Source: Gracilaria gracilis
Lineage: Eukaryota; Rhodophyta; Florideophyceae; Gracilariales; Gracilariaceae
Direction: 5' to 3'
NCBI GenBank assembly: GCA_030374805.1
Contig: JARGSG010000184.1
Location: 609,001 to 673,000, forward strand
Length of the DNA stretch: 64,000 bases
Each line of letters opens with the position of its first letter. The stretch's first letter is position 1. Shown piece by piece: positions 44,101 through 52,559 of this stretch. The position numbers were made by a program, and so were the translations under genes. The notes beneath the pieces are model-generated. The model was not told where the DNA came from. It searched no databases and saw only the letters and a program-made list of their open reading frames with translations.

Positions 44101-45787
44101 GCGGAGACCTGTACGGTTTGACGTTTTCAACTGGTGTGATAGTCAGTGGTGAAACGTCTGCTGGGGGATCGGGTCCTAGTTTGATGCGGAAGACCTTTCG
44201 GTACTTCTCCAGCATCTTGGATATTCGTTTGGAACCTTCGTTGGATATCCCGTTACCTCTGGCTTCTTTGACAATCCGTTGGAACGCTTCGTCGATGGAT
44301 GCCTTGCTGTCAACTCCGATACCTGCAGCCAGTGACACCGGCAGCTCAATGGGATCTTCTTCAGTGTCTGCGTATGATAGGCCTTGATACCGTGCAGTTG
44401 CGAACTTGAAATGCGATGGGTTCAAGTCACTCACATCGCGGTCGTGGATGTCGTCCTTTACGCGCATGAGGTGATCTCTGAGGTTGAATCCGATGGAGTT
44501 GAGGAAAGGGCGGCCGAGGAGAATCTCGTCCATTGGCTGGTTCACAACGTAGAACTCTACGCCTCGGACGCGTACTGGTATGTTCGATCCCGGTAGGTAC
44601 ACTGTGATTGTGAGTACGACGGAACGGGAGGCAGAAATCTCCGTTTGGTTCTGCGTGGTGAACGCTCCAGAAAGGGTTATAGGTTTCTCGAATGTTCGCA
44701 CGGGTAGTCCAGGTACAGTTCGGATCACCTTGGTAAACAATCTGTCATCTATTGCGCTGAAATCAGCGCCAGAGTCTCCGAGTAGGATTTCAAAGACAGA
44801 GTCCTTTAGAGCGACCTTGAAACGCCCGGAGCTTTCGTGAGGAACGGGAATTTGGTCTGTCGTAGCCTGCTTGACGGTCTTCGCCTTCTTAGCTCCCACA
44901 TCACCGTAATGCTTCTCGAAGAGCTCCTTTTTGCGTTCTGCAGATGTGTTCGGACAGTCCTTAAGACGATGGATACCGCTGCACTTCTCGTTCAGACACG
45001 GTTGATTCCATTCTACTTGTTTGCGTTTGGCAGAAGGCTGAGAATGCTTTTGCTGAGTTTTCAGCCCCTGGGTGTCAGAGGGGAAACTCCTTTTGGAGTC
45101 CTTGCTGCTGCGTGGTTGACTTCGAAAGTTGCGAGACTTGGCAGGATTCACGCGTGCTAAAGCAGTTTCGGTCAGAGAGATTTCCAAAGCGATGTTTGAT
45201 ACTTCGTCTTTGAAAAGCTTGATATTGGCAAGTTGTTCTTTCCTCCATCCCCTACGCAGCATTCTAATCCTCTCTTGGAGAACCTCTGGTTTGAACTTGT
45301 TGATGAGGCGGTCATTGAATTTCTTGGCCATATCACTGTCTTTGAGAACCTCTGAGGCGTTGTTGCGATCCAAAGCTGTGATAGTGTCGATAATAAAGTT
45401 AGCGACACCGCCTGCGGGGTCCTCTTTGTTTGGAAGAAACGAAACTGCTCGAAGGGATGAGTCAATGCGTCCAGAGAGGTCTTTGGGTGTAGACAAAGTG
45501 GCGTTGTCAAACCAAGTTTTCACGATTGGGTCTGTAGCTTCTTCAACAGTGGAGGCTCCATCGATCTCGCCCATTAGGCAGAGAGCGTGCAGAGTGGTTG
45601 CGTCCATGCAGTCTTTGATAGACGCCTTGGAAAGTTTGGAGTCTCCATCGCGATCTTTGTTGACATCATCAACCTTGGTGCAGTAGGCGGCGTATTCTGT
45701 TTCGAACTTTATTAATGAAGGTTGATCTACCGTCTTCAGCAACGGGGGTTGAATGACAGAAACCACTCCGTAGTTTGATGTCGCCAT
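41186..45787 (-). CDS. Element D gag-pol polyprotein, 1533 aa, intact frame
   Basis: I chose ATG 45787 (MATSNYGVVSV), the first ATG after the LTR. The frame stays open into the LTR without another ATG, and the stop is TGA 41186-41188. Gag: helical, with knuckle CLNEKCSGIHRLKDC (CX4CX3HX4C). Protease: EILLGDSGADFSAI (DSG) and EILLGRPFLN. RT: RFTVDLRGPN, KVDLAHGYWQV and catalytic LLQWIDDFLLY (about residue 710). RNase H: FTDASDTHWAG. Integrase: HTGHGGH...CLHC, Asp in LHFDFCYM, then WVSGRGSHFKN, where the catalytic Asp is Gly (codon GGC at 42130-42128, residue 1220), and Glu in SNGTVEVV. An SH3-like region (FTVGDFVLRG) and a C-terminal chromodomain (ESVELLVKWRGFSDEETDWV) follow. One A-to-G change explains the Asp-to-Gly replacement. 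Confidence 0.95.
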   Translation of the reverse strand: MATSNYGVVSVIQPPLLKTVDQPSLIKFETEYAAYCTKVDDVNKDRDGDSKLSKASIKDCMDATTLHALCLMGEIDGASTVEEATDPIVKTWFDNATLSTPKDLSGRIDSSLRAVSFLPNKEDPAGGVANFIIDTITALDRNNASEVLKDSDMAKKFNDRLINKFKPEVLQERIRMLRRGWRKEQLANIKLFKDEVSNIALEISLTETALARVNPAKSRNFRSQPRSSKDSKRSFPSDTQGLKTQQKHSQPSAKRKQVEWNQPCLNEKCSGIHRLKDCPNTSAERKKELFEKHYGDVGAKKAKTVKQATTDQIPVPHESSGRFKVALKDSVFEILLGDSGADFSAIDDRLFTKVIRTVPGLPVRTFEKPITLSGAFTTQNQTEISASRSVVLTITVYLPGSNIPVRVRGVEFYVVNQPMDEILLGRPFLNSIGFNLRDHLMRVKDDIHDRDVSDLNPSHFKFATARYQGLSYADTEEDPIELPVSLAAGIGVDSKASIDEAFQRIVKEARGNGISNEGSKRISKMLEKYRKVFRIKLGPDPPADVSPLTITPVENVKPYRSPQRRYAPQQRDFIVQTIRELEAVGAIYKNPSARWASPALAVPKPGSTKLRFTVDLRGPNARTVPVQSAMPHLESKFPDVAGSTCFAKVDLAHGYWQVPLSAESQEMMSIQTPLGVYSSKRLLQGGSDSGNHFQAVLAHRFDGRVEKLLQWIDDFLLYATTEQELLDNIESFLCVCQEIGLKVHAEKTTLFTHQVHFCGRNITSEGVQYHPRHYQSLVSMRTPTMANELQQFVCATNWMRNSIPEYSKRIASLHRLLEDCYTKVGKRTKSALRNLSLCNSWGAEHASAFADIKQQLVASVKLAHPKSDHHLCLFTDASDTHWAGVLTQVPAEDRSKPLAEQRHEPLCFLSGSFSGSTANWSVPEKEGFAIVEAMCRLDYLVYGREVNIFTDHANLVYLYDPYGRNPGISKHTASKLMRWALKISAFRYVIEHLPGEQNVWADMLTRWAVYPVRKVKAASLLRAHALMVAPVDPGSDARLDWPTLEQIKAVQNATQESPPKSFVSTTNGIRNLHGVLWIPSDQTLMKLRVAIAAHTGHGGHRSSRVTINTTKAYFYWKDMDADLKSFVATCLHCLCTEPARTIARPLGHALHADQPNELLHFDFCYMSLAENNLLYVLVLKDDHSGYVWLVPTTETTAEVVAEWLIKWFASFGVVRQWVSGRGSHFKNELVRLIREKTKSAHHFTLAYCPWSNGTVEVVCRELLRAVRALLSEYQLPQNCWPSLMPVVQSVLNNTLLERLGNRCPLTVFTGHPQDTPLVTITRRIGRTTKVFDLATIRATQLNNIKTAQCALEEMHKDVAVRSSKKRKQAVASHNRKTNVRPINFTVGDFVLRGILKRERTRKPSLKWMGPYRVLECRSEYIFVVENLLDGMKQEVHGRRLKFFRNKDFEVTEELRNYLSYQEGELLVIDQFEDIQRKKESVELLVKWRGFSDEETDWVSLDSLRHDVPKLVAEYLEEVKETGTQRQRTVAASL

Positions 45788-45845
45788 CTCAGCGCTATTT
45801 GCTTCGTGGTGCTCCACTAATGCTCTTTCAAAAGACAAAGCGCTT

Positions 45846-46195
45846 TGTTGTCGAGTGTCGTCACCACGTCGCAGCGCGCTCGCGAAGGCGTGAAAATGCA
45901 AGGAGGGCAGACCCGCTGGATCGATGATGATCCCTTCTGGGTTGTCTTCTCACAGGGTGAGAGACATTTATATTTGCCCCCTGTCGACCCAGTTGTCCGC
46001 TAAGTCGACAGGCGTAGGGAGGTAGCCATATGAACTTGCGCGAGTCTTGTACACGCAAAACATTCTACCGTAAGACTATCAATATCAAATAGATATATCA
46101 GTTACTTCTTCGCATAGGAAACCGCACAGTAAAGCTGCGCGTGTATCCACGCATATGCGTACGAAACGTAATGTCGCTGCCGACATCATACAACA
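45846..46195 (-). repeat. 5' LTR of element D
   Basis: 350 bp, identical to the 3' LTR. Directly inside it the minus strand reads AAGCGCTTTGTCTTTTGAAAG, with no TGG at the junction, so a conventional tRNA primer site is not evident. Confidence 0.95.
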
Positions 46196-46408
46196 CAAAT
46201 CCATACTTTGCTACCACTTTTACTCCTTCACAATAGCCATTTACACCCAGCATCACATTGATGGTTCATTGAACAGCTTCGAGAAGAGTCCATGATGAAA
46301 GCGCAATGTCAAAAGGACTAGTTTGTCCAAGGTAACCCTTTCTTCATGGTCCTTCAAAGAACAAGGGAACGTAAGGATTGAGCCACAAGACCATTCTTCC
46401 GATGACGT

Positions 46409-47803
46409 CTAGCGATGGAATGCACGCTTTCGCCCAGTCGTCCATTCGGCGTTGATATGGTTGACGCCTTCGTCTTCACTCTGTTCAGACGTCTCTGAAT
46501 CTGCAAAGGATTGACAGTCGCATAGATCATGGCCGCTTTCCCCAAAACGCCAGCATTCCACACGGCGGCGTTTTTTCTTCCTCCTCTTCACACCATTGTT
46601 TTCATCACCTTCATTCTGTGGTACACCAGATATACTGACATAGTTTGAGCAGTGTTCCAAATTGTCACCAATCGTATTCATAGAACCCACACCTGACTTC
46701 GTCTCAAAGGTGCATGGCTCATTCTCATCGGTTTTCTTCATCGCCAGGTTCTCTTTTTTCAAACAGTGTAAGATATCCATGGCAAGAATTGGATTCCTTC
46801 CCAAGAACTCATCCTGAAACCTGCGATCATCTGATAGTTTCTTCTTCACTTGTTCTAGTTTCAAAGAAATCATGCTCTTCTGCCCTTCAACAAGATGGAC
46901 ATGCTGTTCCATTTCATGACGATATCTTTCCCACTGTTGGGAATTTTCTTTCACGTCTTCCAGTATTTGTTGCCACTGCTCTTCACGCCTTTCGAACAAA
47001 GACAGCTTCTCGTCTTTCGTGCCAAGAAGGGTGTTAAGATGCTTCACAGAGTTTACCGCTGCTTGAACATGATCGGTCATTTCTGCTACCGTGGCTCTCA
47101 ATGCTTCATTTTGGGCCTCGGACATATTCAAGTCGATATCGAGGCGTTGAAGCGATTCCTTCAAATGCGAAGACTCGCGGAGCTGCTCTGCGTGATGTTT
47201 CTTTGCACCATATAACTGGTTGATGATAAAACAGTATTCAACTTGTTTATGCTCCAGGTGCGCCTTGATGCCGTCCCTTTCCCTCTTCATTAGTTCATGC
47301 TCTTCAGCAAGAGCCGTTCGATGGGTTTCGAGCTCCATCCCCCTCTTCTCCAGTTCTGTGGCCTTGGTGTGAGAATGCTGAAGCGCACTCTGGACGCGTT
47401 CGACCTGGAGAAGTAGTGATTCGTTCTCAATGGAAGATTTGTTGTTTTTTTCTTCCAAAATTGAGACTTGTCGTTGCGCTTCATCCCTTTCGTCCTCGCA
47501 TTGTTTGAGACGACGGGAGAGGTGGTTCGCTTCAACTTGTGCCGCCTCCTTGTCCTGGCGCTCGAGAGCCATCTGATTGAAGGCATCGGATTTTTCCAGT
47601 TCCAATACGGCTGCCTTCCAAGAAGCGACCTCGAGTTGGTTCCTAAGTTGAGAGGTGTGGGAGCGCAACAGTGTAGCTTCGTCTGCTGCATTCGGCATAT
47701 GGGCGGGCTTGTCCAAACATCTTCGCCAGCGCTGGGCTTTGTTGCACACAGCGGGACCAGCAGCGCTTAAGTGGTACATGGTAAATGCGAATGTTGCGTT
47801 CAT
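46409..47803 (-). CDS. Coiled-coil protein with a variant zinc knuckle, 464 aa
   Basis: From ATG 47803 to TAG 46409-46411 without interruption. Residues about 40-340 are a long, charged, heptad-rich region typical of a coiled coil (QLEVASWKAAVLELEKS, AQRQVSILEEKNNKSSIENE, KSMISLKLEQVKKKLSDDR). Near the C-terminus a basic patch (KRRKKKRRR) precedes CWRFGESGHDLCDC, a CCHC-knuckle pattern with the second Cys replaced by Phe, then an acidic Ser/Glu tail. The likely role is an oligomeric nucleic-acid-associated protein, which is inference only. It and the decayed knuckle gene at 38.7 kb flank element D. No family name can be given. Confidence 0.7.
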   Translation of the reverse strand: MNATFAFTMYHLSAAGPAVCNKAQRWRRCLDKPAHMPNAADEATLLRSHTSQLRNQLEVASWKAAVLELEKSDAFNQMALERQDKEAAQVEANHLSRRLKQCEDERDEAQRQVSILEEKNNKSSIENESLLLQVERVQSALQHSHTKATELEKRGMELETHRTALAEEHELMKRERDGIKAHLEHKQVEYCFIINQLYGAKKHHAEQLRESSHLKESLQRLDIDLNMSEAQNEALRATVAEMTDHVQAAVNSVKHLNTLLGTKDEKLSLFERREEQWQQILEDVKENSQQWERYRHEMEQHVHLVEGQKSMISLKLEQVKKKLSDDRRFQDEFLGRNPILAMDILHCLKKENLAMKKTDENEPCTFETKSGVGSMNTIGDNLEHCSNYVSISGVPQNEGDENNGVKRRKKKRRRVECWRFGESGHDLCDCQSFADSETSEQSEDEGVNHINAEWTTGRKRAFHR

Positions 47804-48849
47804 CTGTGCTTGAAAGTATCGTGGAGCGCTTTGTTCTGGACGTGAACAAGGATAGCAACTAGAGATGGTGCGGTTGGGTTGTGCGGCTTAAGTAGTGGCT
47901 GCGGCGGTGACAAAAGCTGACGACACGACATGGGTGTCGTAGCTGGGTATTGTACGTGGGCATGATATTGAAGAGACACGAAATACAATGATTACATATG
48001 TGCGCGTGAGTGGAATTGCAAGTGCTGTTTGTAGCTTAATGAAGAAGATGTGTTGCGCGTATGTTTCAGGAGAGTTGTGTTCCATTCTCGGTGTTTCACA
48101 GGGAGATGGCGACGCATCTGCGAGTAGCTGGTGACAATTAGTGGAGGATTGAGCATTACGACGAACGCATCAAAGGTGCAGGTGTGAAATGGAGCTGTAC
48201 CAATCGTTTAAGGATTGTCAAGGATTGGTACAGCAGAAAGTGTGAGAAATTGTCACACTCGATTGCACTGGAGAGTGTTGCTGTACCAGACGACAACAAT
48301 TGAAGGCGTAGTTGGTGAGATAAGAAACGCAAATGCGAGGTACGGGCTGTGTTGTGAAGCTGATGCAGGACAAGATGTAACTCTACGAAGGTGAAGTGTG
48401 AGGCACTGCGCTCGCACGAGAGCTGAAGGTGAAGGCACGTACCCCCCGCACTGCGCACTCGCGGGTGCATTCGAAAACCATACAAAATATTTGCAAAAGA
48501 TTTGCTGGAGCACGCGAGAATACCAGGGCGGGCTCAGGCTACTTGGGTGTACCTTGAGGGTCACGCCGTGGCAACTGAGATGGGGAGATTTCGTGTCCAA
48601 AGCGGGCAGCCGACGGACACGCAACGACCTCATGAAGTTGTCCACTCCACATGCGCTGCTTCAACCACCGCCGCTTTCGTCTCTCCCGAAGCGGAAACCA
48701 CCACTTCCACCGTTGCCGCCAAGACGCCGGCGTTGTCTAGCCGAGGCGTCACCCCATCCGACAGAAGCAGCGCTCGCACATTCTGACCTTCACGCCTTCA
48801 CTGTCCGACGCTTCCTCCTCTGCAACCTCAGTCGTTTCTTCGGTCCAAA
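47804..48849. other. Intergenic stretch before gene X1
   Basis: No convincing gene. It contains an inverted repeat, GCTGTACCAATC (48194-48205) and GATTGGTACAGC (48233-48244), which could form a 12-bp stem with a 27-nt loop. From about 48560 it matches the 5' regions of X2 and X3. Confidence 0.5.
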
Positions 48850-50190
48850 ATGAGTTCTTCCCCGCATCACAACGTCTCTCTACACTCTCTACGCGCGCGA
48901 CCCGCGCCGCTGCGCCTTTGGACGCCGCCCCATGATATCCAACGTTCCCGTTCCACGCTGCCAACGACGCTGCATCCCTTCGCAGACCAGCGTACGGCAG
49001 CAGACATGAACCCGCCGCGCACTTTACCGTGCACGATCGCCCCTCGCCGCCCTTCGTTACCCGCGCCCGAAACGCAGCGCGCAGGAAGCAGAGCTGCATA
49101 TCCTGCACCCGGTTGCTCGTTGTCGCCCTGGAGCTGCCGGGAACGATAACGAAGATGGCCCTGCACCGCCAACTCCAGTTTTAATCTCGACACCCGGCGC
49201 CGTCATCCACACGCCTGGTCAACTCCAAGTTGGGAGCCCCTTTCAGCCCACTTCCGGACGTCATCGAACCGCCGAGCGCAATAGCCAGGCATCCGAGAGC
49301 CTTGAGCAAGACGCATGGCACGTGTCTTCTGTTGCCGAGCTTCCATCTTCGCGCTGGGGCTGCAAACGCAAATCTACTGAAGCAGAGCCGAGCACCGAAG
49401 ATCAAACTGCTCGAAGTCGTCGCCGAGTAGACGAAAACTATGCGGAAGCGTTTCACACACAATCCGTGCCGCTTGCTGCAGCTTCGAGCTCCCCGACCAA
49501 CATCGATGTCGTTGACGGCGCTGCGCTGGCATACAGGCGTCGGCATGACCACCGTCAACAACAGATTCGGAAACGACGCCGGCGCCGACGAGAAGCTCTG
49601 GTGAATGAAGCGGAATTGGAGCGACAGGAGGCGCGACAGGAGGCGCCACCAGCTGCTGCAGACTTGCGTAAAGATACGCACTGTAGCGCTGAGATCGTAC
49701 AGACCAAGCACACGACTGGTTTCCGGACGTCGAAAAACTGGCGACATGTCACCGCAAGCGCCAGTGATGCCCCTCTCGCGGACGTTGACGGTGAAGAGAT
49801 TGGTGGACAATTGGATGTGCCGCCACCGACTGTCCTGCCGCCGCCATTCGATCAGCCGTTTTGTCATTGATGCTATGCGGACAGCTCACGTTTATGAGCT
49901 CATCCCGACTTGACGCATCGGCGCCGCACCGCATCTACCTGGCGCCGCAACCGATAGAGCCGCCGGTAGTAGAACTCCGACGGCCGTTGCACCCCCGCTT
50001 GGAGAAAGAGCATGGATGGTGGGGCGAGGTGTCGTCGGCTGCTGTTGAGACATTCCAGGAGCCGGCAGGCAATGCGGCGAGCGTCTCAAGCGAGGTGCAG
50101 TTCGACATGGAGGCGCCGCCGGAGAGTTCCACATCGTCGTGGTCGGATTCGATAGGCGGCGGCGCGGCACAGGGGCATGCGGAGGCGTAG
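48850..50190 (+). pseudogene. Gene X copy 1, decayed
   Basis: Aligned by eye with X2 (54809-56047). The equivalent start is ATG 48850 (MSSSPHHN), but the frame is shifted within the first 100 codons. Recognisable later blocks are the KRKSTEAEPSTEDQ-like basic region (49322-49870), the basic helix IRKRRRRRREALVNEAELER, and, in another frame, IYLAPQPIEPPVVELRRPLH (about 49936-50160). It has no intact frame over its length. The upstream and downstream DNA also matches copy 2, so it belongs to a segmental duplication. Confidence 0.65.
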
Positions 50191-50357
50191 GTCTAGCAAT
50201 TGGCACGGAGGTGCGCAGAGGAGCGTTTGAGAACGCGGAGTTCGTTTGAAAATGGTTTTTGAATCTTTGAGCTGATAAAGCGACAAGTTGTGTTTCTCTC
50301 GTTAATTGCAAGTGCGCCAGTCACTTGTCATCCACTCCCCTTACGTCAGCGTCAACA

Positions 50358-50365
50358 TGACGTCA
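50358..50365. promoter_or_regulatory. TGACGTCA palindrome (CRE/bZIP-type site)
   Basis: An exact 8-bp CRE-type palindrome downstream of X1, at the position equivalent to 56309-56316 in the second module. Confidence 0.4.
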
Positions 50366-50584
50366 TCGCTTCACGTGCGTCATCAATCAAAAACAGAAAG
50401 CGGTGAGCGCACGAGTGTTGCTTCCTCCAGGTGAAGCAGGCGCCGTCGGCGTCGCCTCCACGATGGATGAGCCCCTGTTGTCGAAAACGCTCCGCCACTC
50501 CCGCAGCACCCCCAACCCCTTCCTCGAACCACCGAAGCAGGTCCAGAAGAATGTACCAGCTCCGTTTCACAAGCGAGTGATCCC

Positions 50585-51154
50585 TTACCGTTGCGCTCCA
50601 AGCCGAGGTGCGAATTGTGATACACAAATACTTGCATCGATTCGATGAAAAACGCATCGCAATGGCTCAGTATTGTCTCTCACCGTCGCCCTCTCTCCGT
50701 TAATCTGCGTCTTTAGTATGTCTGTAATAACATAGTATTGGAGCACAACCAGCGCGCATCTCGGACACAAGTGAGCGACAAATTGTAGACATTGACTTCT
50801 ACAGCTTTCCGCATGCTGCTGGTACTGCTCCTCCGTCGCTCCTCCGAATCTTGTTCCGAAGCAAAATGGCCTGCTACTTTGTGATTGCGTCCCCACCAGC
50901 CAACGTAGGCTTTCCGCTTTGACATCCAACACATCCATTTTGTCTTTTCTCTTTCGAGGGAAGTATGAAACCTGGTTTCGGTTGTATGCTGTATATGCAT
51001 CATAGGTTCTCTTCAGAAATCTATTCAGAACGCTCAGGAAATCTGCAGGGCATGATGAACGGAGTAAGGCTCTATTCGATTCGGTTTCCTCTACAAAGCT
51101 CTGGACCTCAGGGGTAATGGAGAGAAAGCGAAACAAGTACATTTGGTTTGACAT
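50585..51154 (-). CDS. Hypothetical 189-aa ORF, doubtful
   Basis: ATG 51154 to 50585. It contains a basic stretch (YFPRKRKDKMDVLDVKAESL) and a Cys-rich C-terminal half. No family recognised. It lies between X1 and Y1, where the second module instead holds a kinase remnant. It could be a real small gene or chance. Confidence 0.25.
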   Translation of the reverse strand: MSNQMYLFRFLSITPEVQSFVEETESNRALLRSSCPADFLSVLNRFLKRTYDAYTAYNRNQVSYFPRKRKDKMDVLDVKAESLRWLVGTQSQSSRPFCFGTRFGGATEEQYQQHAESCRSQCLQFVAHLCPRCALVVLQYYVITDILKTQINGERATVRDNTEPLRCVFHRIDASICVSQFAPRLGAQR

Positions 51155-51294
51155 ACTTTACATCATTTTTACAATGCTATCAACTCCCTACAACCTTCCA
51201 ACCAGTCTGCTCACTTTAATCTCCTGTATCCCAAGGAGAAGGGAAAAACAGGTGCACAACTGGTGGACTACCAACACAACCAGGCCTTCCTATC

Positions 51295-52465
51295 TACGCC
51301 TCCGTAACCGTGATCGCCTCCTCCAGCCAGTATACTTCTTGATTATCGTATACTTATTGCGCCCCCTCGCGGGTGGCGAACTTTACCTCCGCGCTCGCCT
51401 CATCTCGGGGCCCCCGCTTTCCGTACAAGCTCATTCCAACGACATCAACTTTCTCTCGCGCCAGCATCGAGAGCAGCTTGTTCGTGTTGAACATTGGGCT
51501 GGAGATGCCGCTGAGAAGGAGCTTGTTGGAGGCGACCCGCTTGCGAATGCCGCCACTGGCGCGCAAAGGCGAGCGCGGAGAGTACGAATCCCTCCCGCCT
51601 GGGCTGCTATGGCGGGAGGCTGGCTGGGGCGATCTTGGAGAGGCGATCCTTGGGGAGATCCTTGGGGAGTTACTGCGGCTCCGGCTCCTTCGTCGGAGCC
51701 ATCGCACGAGGGGCACAGAGCGGTACCCCTTGCTGCCCGCCAGGTGCTCAATCACCTCCAGCGGGAGCCACGGCATTGTCATGAGCACATCCCCCCCCTC
51801 GTCGACGTAGACTTCTTCCTCCAAATCGACAGAGGGACTCGGAGGGGGTGTGAGCCGTTCGTGCGCAGCCTCGTTACGCTTCGCCCATCTATCCATGGGG
51901 ACAGGAATGAATCCATCTGCCCCCGTGTAGTGAACAGGGGGGAAGAGCGGCAGGGCCGGGGTTCGAACCACGAACCCCGGGCCCGCACAAAAAGCACACG
52001 AAGGCGGTTACCGATTGAGCTATGGCCGCTCACGGTGTGGTGACCTCAAGCCACACCGTCGGAGGTGTTATCGTGACTCTCTGTGACCGCCAGCTGCAGC
52101 TGACAGCAGCTACACTGCCCTCCATGATTCATCGACGTCTCAAATGATCATTCAAATGATCATTCGAGACGTCGATGAATCATGGAGGGCAGTGTAGCTG
52201 CTGTCAGCTGCAGCTGGCGGTCACAGAGAGTCACGATAACACCTCCGACGGTGTGGCTTGAGGTCACCACACCGTGAGCGGCCATAGCTCAATCGGTAAC
52301 CGCCTTCGTGTGCTTTTTGTGCGGGCCCGGGGTTCGTGGTTCGAACCCCGGCCCTGCCGCTCTTCCCCCCTGTTCACTACACCCCGCCTCCCCACACAAG
52401 AACTCCAAATCCACCTCGGGGTCAGTCATGAAGACCTCGTCCCCCTTCGAAAAAATAAAATCCAT
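51295..52465 (-). pseudogene. Gene Y copy 1, broken by a palindromic insertion
   Basis: Equivalent to Y2 (58350-57631). ATG 52465 (MDFIFSKGDEVF-like) is kept. After about 26 codons a 458-bp palindrome (51925-52382) is inserted, with CCC duplicated at its edges. Beyond it the sense resumes (FIPVPMDRWAKRNEAAHERL, an acidic EEEVYVDEGGDV, RRRSRSRSNSPRI) into the RRM-like segment. It then meets TAA 51354-51356 where Y2 has a CAA codon, and the last residues also carry a small deletion. Two independent lesions make it a pseudogene. Confidence 0.8.
51925..52382. mobile_element. 458-bp near-perfect palindrome with tRNA-like arms
   Basis: Two 229-bp arms meet between 52153 and 52154 and differ at only two positions, both near the centre. 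The outer ends are GTGTAGTGAAC and GTTCACTACAC, flanked by CCC on both sides (51922-51924 and 52383-52385). Y2, which lacks the insert, has the unduplicated target. Each arm has, pointing outward, an A-box TAGCTCAATCGG and a B-box GGTTCGAACCC, with GAGCGGC...GCCGCTC pairing like an acceptor stem. A T5 run lies between the boxes. It has no ORF. It resembles a foldback or MITE built from tRNA-like (Pol III) modules. Confidence 0.85.
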
Positions 52466-52559
52466 ACGGCTGATGTTGCGTCGGTGTGCGGTGAGAAATT
52501 AAAACTGTCCGAGGCGCGATGCGATGCGACCCGAATGGCAGCCCCCTTAACTCTTTGAA

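Larger units (their letters stand above)
40796..46195 (-). mobile_element. Ty3/gypsy element D, structurally complete
   Basis: A 5400-bp retrotransposon on the minus strand. The LTRs are 350 bp and identical by eye, with TGTTG...CAACA ends. CAAAT flanks both sides (40791-40795 and 46196-46200). A single unbroken gag-pol frame fills the interior. It is among the youngest insertions in the window, with element C. Integrase nevertheless lacks one catalytic aspartate. Confidence 0.96.

Noticed and set aside
45787..45901. Element D gag starting inside the LTR
   Set aside because: The frame is open into the LTR but has no ATG there. The first ATG is at 45787, a usual position for gag.
52274..52365. 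A functional tRNA gene in the palindrome arm
   Set aside because: The A and B boxes and acceptor-like ends are good, but I could not fold a proper anticodon arm and T-stem together, and a T5 run lies between the boxes. I call it tRNA-like only.
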